A stretch of 64,000 nt of DNA from Entomortierella parvispora. Its lineage: Eukaryota; Mortierellomycota; Mortierellomycetes; Mortierellales; Mortierellaceae. Below are positions 12,119-24,548 of the stretch, piece after piece. The stretch lies in NCBI GenBank assembly GCA_963573315.1, contig OY752140.1, forward strand, positions 2,232,001 to 2,296,000, read 5' to 3'. Under the pieces are notes generated by a model. The model was given only the letters and a program-made list of their open reading frames with translations. It was not told where the DNA came from and did no database searches. The position numbers were made by a program, and so were the translations under genes. The stretch's first letter is position 1; each line of letters opens with the position of its first letter.

Positions 12119-12311
12119 ATACCTTCCACCACTTCGAGGTTGGTGGCACCCACGAAAACACAGGTAGTCACGGGATCAATTCTTTTGCGGTTACTGCAGC
12201 GTCGGAGGAAAATACCGTGACAGCTCATTTTCCTAAAATGGATAGGCGAATTGCATAAGTGAATCGTACGGCCGCAGAACAGGTGGTTCCTCCTCTTTTT
12301 AACAATTCAAC

Positions 12312-13591
12312 ATGGTCCGTACGCTGTCTATCGCGGCAGTCACGCCCTTCCCTTTGATCGGCGCATCCATCCTTTGGTGTCGTCGATCCATCCATCTGTC
12401 CATGGAGGATACTCTCGGGATATCACCATCATCGCCATCGCTATTCAATCTGGACGGGAAAGTGCTGTCGGAAGAGAAAAGCAAAAAAATTCACCATCGA
12501 CAACAACATTTTTTCTTGTACAAAGGACTTCAGCGTCGCATCAGGAGTTGCTTGATTGCAGTTCTCCTACTTGCATCACAATGCACTGCAGGGTTCTGTT
12601 ATATCAAGAGCCGACAGTAGCGACACCTGCACCTGCGCCTCTCTGTCGGAACTGCATGGGGATCAGATGTCTGCTGGCTTTAACAAAAGAATTCTCTGGA
12701 CAATCAATCAATGGATTCAATCTACACCAACCAGATGATCTTGAGATCTTTGGTCAACGGACACAAAAGACATGTCACTGGAACATACAAGGACATGGAA
12801 TTGAAACGACCTACCATCGTCAACTATCCGCCTCATCAAACAATGGTACTAATCAAATCTGACTTTCATCTCAATTCTTCAACAGGCCAAAAAGGACGTT
12901 GCTGCTAAGCCCACGTCATCCTCGGGTGGCAAAGCCAAGAAGAAGGTACAATAATTACCCACCTTTTTTTGCTCTGAAGTATCAGGACCTTAGACGACAG
13001 GCGATAACTCTAGAGGTTCTCGACAAAGTCGCTTTGAGGTGCTGGCAGGAATACTGGTTGTTCAGACACGTTGTTGCACTATTCAACATTGGAACTGCCA
13101 ACAACAGACCTTTGGACTTTGGGGCGTTTGTATTGATGGTGTCACGCGGCTATGGACTAAGAGAGCAATGCGTTGAAGAAGAATAACTGCACCTGGGACT
13201 CGACCTGTGGACAACTTTAAAAGGCTCTATGAATCAGTTTATGTGAGGCGCATTCTAACGCTGTGTTTTTCATTGTCGCTTGCTCTAATAGAAATGGTCC
13301 AAGGGTAAGGTCAAGGACAAGGCCAACAACGCCGTCGTTCTCGACAAGACCACCTACGACAAGCTCATGAAGGAGGTCCCCACCTACAAGTTGGTCTCCC
13401 CCTCCGTCTTGGTTGACCGTCTCCGCATCAACGGCTCCCTTGCCCGCTTCGCTATCCGCGAGTTGGCTGCCCAGGGTGTCATTGTCCCCGTCTCCACCCA
13501 CGGTGCTCAGTGGATCTACACTCGTGCCACCGGTGTCGAGGAGGAGGCCAAGAAGGCCCCCAAGAAGGCCGAGGCTGCCGATGAGGAATAA
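12312..13591 (+). CDS. RPS25: 40S ribosomal protein eS25 (S25)
   Basis: Small-subunit ribosomal protein on the head of the 40S subunit, needed for IRES-driven initiation in other eukaryotes. Exon 2 (12886-12945) encodes AKKDVAAKP...GGKAKKK, and exon 3 (13292-13591) encodes [19 protein letters not shown] followed by the conserved winged-helix core [18 protein letters not shown] and [11 protein letters not shown]. Product about 120 residues, normal for the family. The first exon appears to be only the ATG at 12312-12314, followed immediately by an intron; this is the only frame-compatible ATG I could join, but its donor (GTCCGT) is weak, so the first exon is provisional. Both introns are long for this window (571 and 346 bp), as is usual in ribosomal protein genes. 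Branch-point-like TACTAAT (about 12847) and TTCTAAC (about 13253) support the acceptors. Confidence 0.92.
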
Positions 13592-14263
13592 ATTTTAGGA
13601 CTCTGATCTTCCTCTTTTTCCAATCTTTATCAATTCTCGCTTCTTGATCCTTGATTTTTTTTATTAAAAAAAACCAGTGAATTGATATTGGCGAATCTGA
13701 TCTGATGTTCGAAGCGTCGTCTCGGATGCAACTGATCCTGCAGATCGGTTTGTGTTGTTGACAAGGTGGTGGTTTGCCACCCGATTGAAGAACTGCATGA
13801 TCGCCAAAACGGTTCAATCCATTGCCGAACACAGGGACGAGACGAGAACCCAAATTTGCGCAGATCACGTTACCATTTTTTTTGCTTCGATCGGATCCAG
13901 GCTAGAGCCGGACCTGCCTTCGATTCGTTCACAGCGACAGGTCCTTGGCTGTCCGTTCGCCGTCGCAGTATTTTGAATGAGTGTGGAGGTGCTGGCCAGG
14001 CAGAGTCAGGAGTGTGGGAGTGAGAGTGAGAGTGAGTGAAGCATGAACATCTGCAGGATTGACAGGCGAGCGGTGAAGAACACAAAAGCAGTGTGCCTTG
14101 CCCTGACGGATTTGTTTGCAAGAGACATGTGGAGAAGCCGTTCAACGTTTGTTCGGCACGCAATGTCCGGGGCAATATAAAAGGAACACAAAGAGTGCTT
14201 CTTCTCTTCTTCAAACCCTTTCTTCTCCTCCACTTCACCTTCCTCCCTTTTTCAGATACCACC
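13592..14263. promoter_or_regulatory. Terminator of eS25 and promoter of nitronate monooxygenase
   Basis: An ATTAAAAAAAA element near 13664 is a likely polyadenylation region for eS25. A good TATA-type element, ATATAAAAGG, lies at about 14174-14183, some 85 bp before the ATG at 14264, followed by a strong pyrimidine tract. No other gene seen. Confidence 0.55.
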
Positions 14264-16024
<1,761 letters not shown>

Positions 16025-19000
16025 AGAAAAAAAGTAGTTGTTTGCCTAGAATGTAAATACAATTTTTTATATATTGTTTGGTGGTTACCTCTGCGTATAA
16101 CTTCCATGAGGCATCGTTAGCAACTGACGGTGAGTTCGACAAGACGCGAAGTCTCTCCCACAATAGTTTCTCATTTACAAAACGCACGCGTTGGCCATGA
16201 GGCAATACACAACAGGTGTCTGAGACGTTAGCGGGTTGTTCGAGATAGGACCAAGGAATTAATACGTGCTACAATACCAGCCCTCAGATCCTTCGCCGAA
16301 GAGGAAGAGGAAACATTTGCGAGAAGACTTCAGTAGGACGTAATGGAGTTTTCAACATGTTGTTAGGAGGACGGCATGCAAGAATCTTGCGCGTATCTTA
16401 TCTGATCCATCCTAGAAAGAAAAGACACTCTCACCTAGGCAGACAAATTGTTGGGTGTTTGAATGGAGCGCACACCTTTCAGGCGAACAAGTACTCCCCC
16501 AGGTATCGGGCCATGTCCAGCGAGAGGCAGGTGATCTGCCTGGTAGCAATGTTTGTCCATTGCAAGGACAATAAACTCAGATATCTCCACACAGGACAGA
16601 CATGGAGTCCGTGGGAAGAATGATAAGTTCGTCTTCCTCAGCCCCATCCTATTCTTCTTTGTCTCAGGTGAAACAAGAGCTGTAAAGGTACATGGACCCA
16701 CCTAATCATTCTCCTACAGGCGACTTTCACCATCATCTAGCCACATCCATGGAGAGACGCTTGCAATTCTTGCCGTTGAAGACAACCCTCTCTTCTCTTC
16801 TCTCCTCTTCCGTAATTTCCCTCCCAGCGAATGAACGGTTGTGCTACCACGGAAACGCACCCATTGGCTGGTTAGCCTGGCTCAAAATAGGGACCTTCAT
16901 GCACGCCAAAGCCTGCTCTTAGGGTCGTTGGCTGCGTTTGTTGACGCTTACTTAGCCTGCCTCCTAGCTTCTGGTTTCTCTTTGTTTTCTCCTGCCTCTT
17001 TTTTTTAGAAAGGTGTTGGATCCCCGACCTCATCGCCTTCTTCCACTTGTTCTATTTACCCCCGCAAAAAAAAATTGAGGGGACTCAAACTCCACTTCTC
17101 TTTTTCGTTTTGGCCCCTCGCCTCTCACAGCAGATGATTGGGTGTCTGGGGCCAGGAACCAATGGTCATTGACCGAAAGAACTCGGTTTCTTAACTCGAC
17201 TCTCAAGGCTCTTTCTCTTCTGGGCAATAACATACCACCCATGGTTATGAAAAAAGAGAGCAATGAAAAGGATCTCCTGTACCCGACTGACCTACCATAC
17301 GTGCTTATCGACTCGGCGTCCTCCCCGGATTCTAACAGAGACCATTCTTGGTCGCCCCCATTCTTTGGATCTAGACTCAGAAAGTTGATTCTGAAAGATT
17401 CTTGGCTCGTTACAGGCAAAGGGGCATTGACAATTCTTTTTGCTCTCGACTGAATGATGTACTTCCCTCGATGTGTTTCTCCTTGTCTGCGCTGCGACGA
17501 CCCAAGAAAAGTGCGGGGAAGGATGGGTGCCGCACTTGACTTTTCTTACCGTCATCTTTCGACCTTTTTATGTTACAAAATTGATCCTTCAAGAAACGCC
17601 CACCATGTCGTCTCAAGGATGGCATCCTGAGGAAGTTTGCTCGTTATCCTTGATATCCCCGGCAAATAAAAATGAAAAAAAAACCTTACCTCAATAACGT
17701 TGAGGGCCAACCCGGGTCTTCATTTCCAGTTGGTGTAACCCGGCGAAAATCTCCTCCAGCAGGAGAAAGAACATTGCCCCTCTTTGCCCCTCTTTGCCCC
17801 TCGTCATCATCATCTGTGCGACAGTGGTGCAAATCCCTCCTTGGTGACTTGACTTTAGACAACGACTCGAGCTACCGTGAAGAGGTGCGTAAGAAACATA
17901 CAATACTGTGGCCTGTCGGTCCTTTCCCCTCATTGAAACGTTGCCGATCTGACTTGACCTACTGTAAAACGCAAGAGAGGACCCCAATCCAATCGTCGGG
18001 TTATCGAGGGTAACGTCTGCTCCGCTGGGAAGATAAACCTTTAAACTTCTTCCACAAGGAGAAAGAAACTAGAAACCGCCGTCAAAGGAAACCGGGGCAA
18101 CTCTTTTTATCTTCAACGTGGCGTACGAGTGCAGCTGTACCTGTTTGCATGTGCTTTGCACTAAGGCAGTGTCGCAAAGGACAGAATCTTCATCCTCCGC
18201 CTGCAGCATTGGGAAAAACCGACTGGTTTTGGACCCTGGTGGGAAACAAAACCGAGCGAGTCGAGAAAAAAAGCCAAAAAGCTGTCTGAACTTGAAGGCC
18301 AGTGAGACGAAGGGATTCTTTTTCAAAGGCAGCATTGTTTTTGCGAACCCCCCTCACACGATGCCCAAAAAAGGATCTTCACCCCGAGGTTTCTTTCGAT
18401 GACGGGTTCCAGGACTCGTGAAACTGGTTCATTCTCGCATGGCCAATAGCGCGAATCAGATGCTGGACCTTTTGAATCGAGATATCGAGATTGAACCGAG
18501 GGAGGAACACTGCGAATGGAGTGCGGTTGGAGATCGTTGGGTTGTTGACAGATCGATGATGTTTTGTTTGACAAACAAACTCGAACAGAGAGCTGCTGAG
18601 TCGAGCGTACCTGGGATTGAAGATCCGATCGACAAAATAACAAACTATGTATTCAATAGCTATATAGGACGAGAGAGGTAGGACCCACTTTTTCATACCA
18701 TGGCTACGGCGTGGCAAGGCCAATGTACCTCTTGCTCCAAAGTCAATACTCTACCATAGCGACCTACAATTGATTCAAAAGTGATGATGAATCGTTTGTC
18801 CGTCGTTTTTGGGGGGGACTATATAACATCTCAGGGACATTAGCCTCCCCCTTGTTTTCCTTTTTTTGTTCTTTGCCCATCCAGATTCCCCACACTCGGC
18901 TGCCAACGCACACCTCCCCTGACCGCTGAATCTCGCCTTTTCTTCAGGACGAGTCTCAAGTTCCATTCCCTCCCTCTGTCCCTTCTATCCCATTCCGACC

Positions 19001-19036
19001 CCGTCCCCTTCTCTCTCACACACGCATTAACTCATT
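16025..19036. other. 3-kb intergenic region, no gene seen
   Basis: Only short frames occur here, with no recognisable protein motif, and I found no tRNA-like or rRNA-like stretch. Features are pyrimidine tracts (16770-17120), three copies of CCCCTCTTTG at about 17776-17805, and, close to the next gene, a CTATATAA element (about 18818-18825) some 210 bp upstream of the nucleoside transporter ATG. The last 150 bp is a CT-rich leader. Confidence 0.55.
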
Positions 19037-21219
19037 ATGTCACACGAAAAATCTTCGTCCATCCACATGGAGGACGAGAAGGTCGACCACACCATCGAGG
19101 TCGACGAAGCTGACGAGGTTGCCTCCCAGTACTCTGTCTATGAGGGTCGCTTCGGCTTCTACTACCGCAACAAGTCGCTCCTTGATCACATTCTCGTTTT
19201 CTGTATCTGCACTGGACTCTTCATCCCCGCTGTAATCATCCACAAGGAGGGCAATATCCTCGTCTTGTCGCTCCTCTATGCTGCTGTTGTTTGGTGGTTG
19301 CTCCTTCAGCACTTGCCCACCGGCACTGTCTCTGGACCCATTTCTATTGTCTGGAACGGTGGTGCCCGCGCCATTGACCGTCTCCCCAAGATTCTGGTCA
19401 AGGTCATTGGCTATGGTATCCCGCCTGTGGCTTTGATCCTCACTGCTGCCCTCCGTGCCGATGACTTGCACGGTACCCGTGGCCAGCGCTTGATCTCATG
19501 CTTGGGTCTCGTTGTCCTGCTCCTGATCACCATTGCTTTCTCCAAGGTATGTGATCTTCTCTACCTTCTTAGTCTCTTTACCGAAGAAAAGATATCCGCT
19601 CCCCCTTTTTTCGCCTCTTGTGTTATTATTATTTTCTATTGGAATATTTTTTCCCTTGTCCCATGCGCCTTTTGGCCCAGCGACTGGCGCGGTGTTCAGA
19701 ATCCGAGTCGGGCGGCGCTACGAAGTGCTGAGCGGCTCTTAATTGAGCAGTGTCGGCTTTGCTGACCTGTCTGCGGCGGCGGTGATGGGAATCGCGATGG
19801 TGTTTGAAGCTTCTCTCTTGGCTGTGCCCGTGCCTGCTGTGCCCTGCAGCAGGTGCCATGGGCCCTCCCATGAGGGGAGCATGAATTACATTCGCCCATC
19901 TCCATGATCCAGCCATCCCTCTCTGTCGAATCTCGTTCCCCCTGTGGTCACACAGACTGCCGCCTGGTCACAGCACACCTGTCTGTGCATTGCATTTTCT
20001 CACCTGTCTCACCTGTTGTCCTCCTTCTTTCTTCCCCTGGTATTCAATTGAATAGAACCGCAAGGCGATCTCCTGGAAGATCGTCTGGACCGGCATCTTC
20101 ATGCAGTACCTCCTTGGCTTGCTCATCATCCGCTGGTCCGTCGGTTATGATGTGTTCCAGTTCATCGCCCAGCAGGCCGAGAACTTCTTGTCCTATGCCT
20201 CCCAGGGTCGCGAGTTCATCTTTGGCGTCAACTCGGTTACCGTAAACGGCGCTGTTTTCCCCTTGGCTAGCTCCTTTGCTGTCTCGGTCTTGCCCGCCAT
20301 CATCCTGTTCGCTGCTGTCATCCAATGCTTGTACTACTACAACATTGTCCAGTCCGTCGTCGCCAGCATGGCTTCCTTGGTCATCCACATCATTGACATT
20401 TCTGGTGTTGAGTGTGTTGCCGCTTGCGCTGCTCCCTTCGTCGGCATGTCTGAGGCTTCCATGTTGGTCGGTCCCTTCGTCTCTGAGATGACTGATGCCG
20501 AGTTGCACCAGGTCTTGACCTCTGGTTTCGCCACCATTTCCGGCTCCGTCTTCTTGGGTCTCTTGTCCTTCGGCGCTGACGCCACTGCCTTGTTGACCTG
20601 CTGCATGATGTCCGTTCCCTGCGCCATTGTCATCTCCAAGATCCGTTTCCCCGAGTTGGAGGATCCTTTGACCAAGGGTACTGCCGTCGCTCCCGCCTAC
20701 AAGGATCGCGAGTCGAATGCCATCCACGCCATCTCGAACGGAGCCATTTTCGGTATTAAGCTCTGCATTGTCATCGTTGCCGTGTTGTTGGCTGTCATCT
20801 CTTTGTTGGGTCTTGCCAACGGTTTCTTGGGCTGGGTCTTTGATTTCTATGGTGTCGACATCTCTATCCAGAAAATCGCCTCTTGGGTCCTTTACCCCTT
20901 GGCTTGGTTGGTCGGTATCCCCAACGCGGACTTGATGCCTGCTGCCGAGGCCATGGGTATCAAGTTCATCTTGAACGAGTTTGCCGCCTTTGACAAGTTC
21001 ACCAAGATCCAGGCTACCTTGAACCCCCGCAGCGCCCTCTTGACCACCTACGCCATGGCCTCGTTCGCCAACATTGGATCGATCGGTACCCAGATCTCCT
21101 TGTTCTTGACCTTGGCCCCTGATCGTGCTGATGCCATTGCCCGTCTTTCTTTCTCTGCCTGCATGTGCGGTGCCGTCTCGACCTTGATCTCGGCCTGCAT
21201 TGCTGGTATTGTCTCGTAA
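19037..21219 (+). CDS. Concentrative nucleoside transporter (CNT/SLC28 family), copy 1
   Basis: Ion-coupled nucleoside symporter of the plasma membrane. Two exons, 19037-19546 and 20056-21219, are separated by a 509-bp intron (donor GTATGT, acceptor AATAG); product about 557 residues. The N-terminus is acidic and cytosolic (about 55 residues). Then come helices including GLFIPAVIIHKEGNILVLSL. The core is typical: FAVSVLPAIILFAAVIQCLYY, GVECVAACAAPFVGMSEASM and LTSGFATISGSVFLGLLSFGA, with a C-terminal gate FANIGSIGTQISLFLTLAP. These match the substrate-binding repeats of CNTs. A paralogue lies at 46626-48880 on the other strand, sharing the core but with the intron at a different place. Pyrimidine versus purine preference cannot be decided by eye. 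Confidence 0.93.
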
Positions 21220-21863
21220 ACCACCCACGAGTCTAACAAAAGAAGCCCTGGGAGGAGGGAAATGAGTAAAGAGTTTTCATTGTCTTGCCTAGCTTGCATT
21301 TTTTGCATATTCTTTACCACCACCGCCGTCAACATCATCATCATCATCATCATCATTCACCCTAATAATAAAACCCCAACTTTGTATACCAAAAAAAAGA
21401 ACGTCTTTTGAGAAGAAACATGAGTGCCAAAGATACAACGAGAAACCCCCGGATTTTTTGCTGCTTGAAGCAGGAGAGGGGAATGCCCAGGCTCGTTGTG
21501 GTTATTGGGGGGGTTGACCCTCGGTCAGGACGAGGGAAGGCCCGAGGTCTGGAGGCCAAGACGACAAATCCCCTCGGTTTGCACAAAACGAACACGCAAT
21601 CTCCCCCAGCATCATCTTTGCTCCACAATATTTGAATCGTGTGTTCTGACCCCTTCACCCGTAGCACAGACTAGCTCATCATCTCTCTCATTCATCTCAT
21701 TGCGACGCCACATGGACTCGATTCTTGTTTGTGCTCAGCTGTGGTCCGTTCAACGTTTATCCGGAGCAAGAGTCCAGAACGTTATTGTCTTTTTTGTCTT
21801 TTTTTAATTTATTTGTTTTTTCCTGTGTTCGCCTCACCCTTCAAAGGGTCCATTGGAAATGGT
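21220..21863. other. Intergenic with short ATC repeat
   Basis: Shared 3' region of two convergent genes. A (CAT)n run lies at about 21332-21356 and an AATAATAAAA element at about 21364-21373, a likely poly(A) signal for the upstream gene. No coding signal seen. Confidence 0.5.
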
Positions 21864-23489
21864 TCATCCTTGTTGGTCGGACGACGACGGTCTTATCCGA
21901 GCGGAACGCTGCCGACGAGTTGAAGGCTTCACTGGTGTTGGTTCACCCATGCCTCCAGCGGACGCTTCATCGTCCATGTAGGGTATTGGGTCTGGGCGAG
22001 AGCTGTGTTGGGCATGACCATCTACGCCTGTGTCTTCTAGAATTTCTTCTTGCTCTTGATGCTCAGACATCTCTAGTGGTTGTTCGGCACCATCCGATGC
22101 CTTTGCAGTCGAAAAGTCGCCAGCCATAAAAGCGATGCACAACTCCACAATAATCAGGATCGCCCAAACATAGGTCATAGCAGGTCGAATCGTTTTGATC
22201 TGGCAGTACACGATTGCACTCTGGTTATCCCCAAAGGCTTCTTCCAACTGGCACCAACGAGACCCATATCCTCCATGGTGTCCTCCACCACTACCAGGCC
22301 TGCCGTCTGATCCGTTGTCCACCCCGTTATTTCCACTGCCATTTCTGCCTCCCCAAGATCGACCAGTGGGCGAAGTGCCGTTGTTCCAGGTCTGCGTCCC
22401 GTTTCGACCCCAGTTTCCGCCGTTGCCGGTAAAGGTTCCGTTGCCTGTCAGATCTCCTGTAGTCGTCGGTGGTGGAGGTCGTCGATGCCGGTATGTATCC
22501 ATTCCAGGTAAGTATCCCATCGGTGGTTTCAGGTTGCTGGCGGGCCAATATAGAGCCAAAGCGGCGAGACCAAAGCTGCAGATTAGGCGCAAGGCCAAGT
22601 AAATATTTTGCCGTTTGCGTTGGCGTCGCTTCAATGTGGACGGGGATATTGAAGGAGCTCGTTCTTCTCCCACTGTGATGGCGGTTGTTTCTGCTGTAGC
22701 TGCTGCGTTGACCTTTTCGTCTTCCTGCTCCACTTGGACATTTGTCTCCATATGGCCCCCCAAGACCGGACTGAGGGTTGCGGACAATCGTTCTTGTTCT
22801 TGTTCTTGTTCTTGCTGCTGCTCTTGGTGATGACGACGGCTACGGCGCGATCTTGATGATGGGTCCTGTTGTAATGCAAGCTCTTGTTGGATTCTTCGCC
22901 GGGTTGCTCTTACGGCCTCCAGGATCTCTTCCTCGCCCATCTCTTCCCGATCATGGTTATTACCATGACGAATAGACTCTGCCCGCACGCTCTGCTCTTC
23001 CTCATTGTCATCCTCGTAATACTCATCATCGCTATAGTCGTAAGGCTCTTCTATGTAGGGTACAGGCTGGCTGATCCTGACCATAAAGGGGTATATCAAG
23101 AGAACGAGGATCATGACCATAGCCAAGATGTCGGGTGCCAGCAAGAGCCCAGCCTGGGTTGCGACATCCGACAGGTCAAGGCCCATAACATTGACCTCGA
23201 ACGATAGAGTGATGGCATCGAGGATCAAGGTCGCAAAGGCGAGGATGAGGATGACAATTCTTAGGTACCGCAGTAGTTTCTTGAATGAAAAGGAGTGGGT
23301 GCGGGATTGATGTGGTTGTTGCTCTTGTTCCTGTTGTTCCTGTTGTTCTTGTTCTTGTTGTTGTTGTTGTTGCTCGGAATCTGGAGATGCTTTAGAGGAG
23401 GTTCGGAAGAAGGAGAGGAAGGAGGCGGTGGTTGGGGATGAAAGCAGTTTTTTCTTTTGAGGGGAAGGGGAGGCGGTTGTTGTGGCCAT
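21864..23489 (-). CDS. Four-helix membrane protein with long acidic/glutamine-rich loop, unknown function
   Basis: I do not recognise the family. From Met at 23489 (MATTTASPSPQKK) the product is 541 residues. A Gln-rich stretch (residues about 40-60) precedes a basic FKKLLRYLR and a first hydrophobic helix (IVILILAFATLILDAITLSF). A second helix is around LLLAPDILAMVMILVLLIYP. A long charged loop follows (EEPYDYSDDEYYEDDNEEE, Arg-rich and Gln-rich coils), then helix three (LALRLICSFGLAALALYWP). A Gly/Asn-rich luminal-type loop with many NGT/NGS sequons and two Cys comes next, then helix four (MTYVWAILIIVELCIAFMAG) and a disordered tail. Four helices with a glycosylatable loop resemble MARVEL/tetraspan membrane proteins. 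The frame continues upstream to 23852, but that part translates simple repeats and is taken as 5' leader. Confidence 0.7.
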   Translation of the reverse strand: MATTTASPSPQKKKLLSSPTTASFLSFFRTSSKASPDSEQQQQQQEQEQQEQQEQEQQPHQSRTHSFSFKKLLRYLRIVILILAFATLILDAITLSFEVNVMGLDLSDVATQAGLLLAPDILAMVMILVLLIYPFMVRISQPVPYIEEPYDYSDDEYYEDDNEEEQSVRAESIRHGNNHDREEMGEEEILEAVRATRRRIQQELALQQDPSSRSRRSRRHHQEQQQEQEQEQERLSATLSPVLGGHMETNVQVEQEDEKVNAAATAETTAITVGEERAPSISPSTLKRRQRKRQNIYLALRLICSFGLAALALYWPASNLKPPMGYLPGMDTYRHRRPPPPTTTGDLTGNGTFTGNGGNWGRNGTQTWNNGTSPTGRSWGGRNGSGNNGVDNGSDGRPGSGGGHHGGYGSRWCQLEEAFGDNQSAIVYCQIKTIRPAMTYVWAILIIVELCIAFMAGDFSTAKASDGAEQPLEMSEHQEQEEILEDTGVDGHAQHSSRPDPIPYMDDEASAGGMGEPTPVKPSTRRQRSARIRPSSSDQQG

Positions 23490-23512
23490 TGTTGATGTCG
23501 CTGGCAGGTAGA

Positions 23513-23605
23513 CAGGTAGACAGGTAGACAGGTAGACAGGTAGACAGGTAGACAGGTAGAGAGGTAGAGAGGTAGACAGGTAGAGAGGTAGACAGGTAGA
23601 GCAGT
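23513..23605. repeat. 8-bp tandem repeat (TAGACAGG)n
   Basis: About eleven copies of TAGACAGG or TAGAGAGG in the 5' leader of the four-helix membrane protein gene. They keep one minus frame open but are unlikely to be translated. Confidence 0.9.
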
Positions 23606-23744
23606 GGAAAGAAGAGGAGGGGGTATAGATGAAAAGATGGACGAAACTACAGTGAGGATGATCCAGAGAATAGGGCCAGCAGCATGCTGCAGCTGTGGAG
23701 GGAGAGAGGGAAAGTGGGAGCGAGGGATGAGAAGCAAGGAAGCA

Positions 23745-23792
23745 AGGAAGGAAAGAAGGAAGGAAGGAAGGAAGGAAGGAAGGAGGGAAGGA
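23745..23792. repeat. GGAA microsatellite
   Basis: (GAAG)n/(GGAA)n purine run upstream of the membrane protein gene. Confidence 0.85.
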
Positions 23793-24548
23793 GGGGAAAA
23801 GAGTGAACGTTGTGAAGGAACAAGAACAGCTGCGAATTATCCGGGTGCACAAAAAGAAAATAAGGGAAAAACAAAGTCATTTCGCCCTCTCAACCTTCTT
23901 TCGCGCCTTCACCCAGGCCCTGCCCTGCCCTGCGCCTCGGCATGGAGCTCCCTCGAGAACGAACACAGGGAGCGGGATGGGCGAGTCGATCGATCTAGTT
24001 CGATACAGTAGGTACCTATTTCACCGGAGGACAGAGAGCCCACCTTCTGCATGCTTCGCTTGCAACGATCCCGCCAAACGGATGTCCATTTCGCCCATCC
24101 TTGCTACCGACACTGTACAGTACAGTACTTCCTAGCTAGTCCCGGGGGATCGCATGCTTCTGTGGGCTGCAGAGAACAAAGGGGAAGCCTCGTCTTCGGT
24201 TTTCGCGTGTGTCACAGGACCTGCACGCCGCGCAGGGTCCAGCCACCCTTTGCATCACTCGCCCCTCCAGCTTCCGCGTTACAGGTGGAAGCTACCGCAA
24301 CGAGGAGGAGGGGCGCCCGGCCCACTGCACTTTTCCCTCCCTTGTTCCCAAAGCCGCTGTTCGTCTCTAATCCTCATCTTTCTTCTGTTCTTCTCCTTTC
24401 TCTGTCGTCTACCTTTCTCTATTGCCCCTGCCCCACTCCTCACTCTTTAGACCAACAAACACTCCCACTCGACCGCAACACTCTGATTTTCTAACATTGT
24501 ACGCTCTCTCCCTCCTCTTGAACACATCAAACCATACCATCATTGATA
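23793..24548. promoter_or_regulatory. Divergent promoter region
   Basis: Divergent spacer between the four-helix protein and the DOMON-b561 gene. It is CT-rich on the plus strand toward the ATG at 24549; a palindromic TGTACAGTACAGTA stretch lies near 24113. No gene seen. Confidence 0.4.

Noticed and set aside
16025-19036. Short frames of 60-114 codons in the 3-kb gap
   Set aside because: None shows a motif, splice-consistent extension or biased composition.
20044-21228. 394-codon minus frame opposite CNT copy 1
   Set aside because: Antisense shadow of a highly conserved transporter exon; Gly/Asp/Gln-rich with no motif.
23490-23852. N-terminal extension of the four-helix membrane protein
   Set aside because: Translates (TAGACAGG)n and (GGAA)n simple repeats; the Met at 23489 gives a sensible N-terminus.
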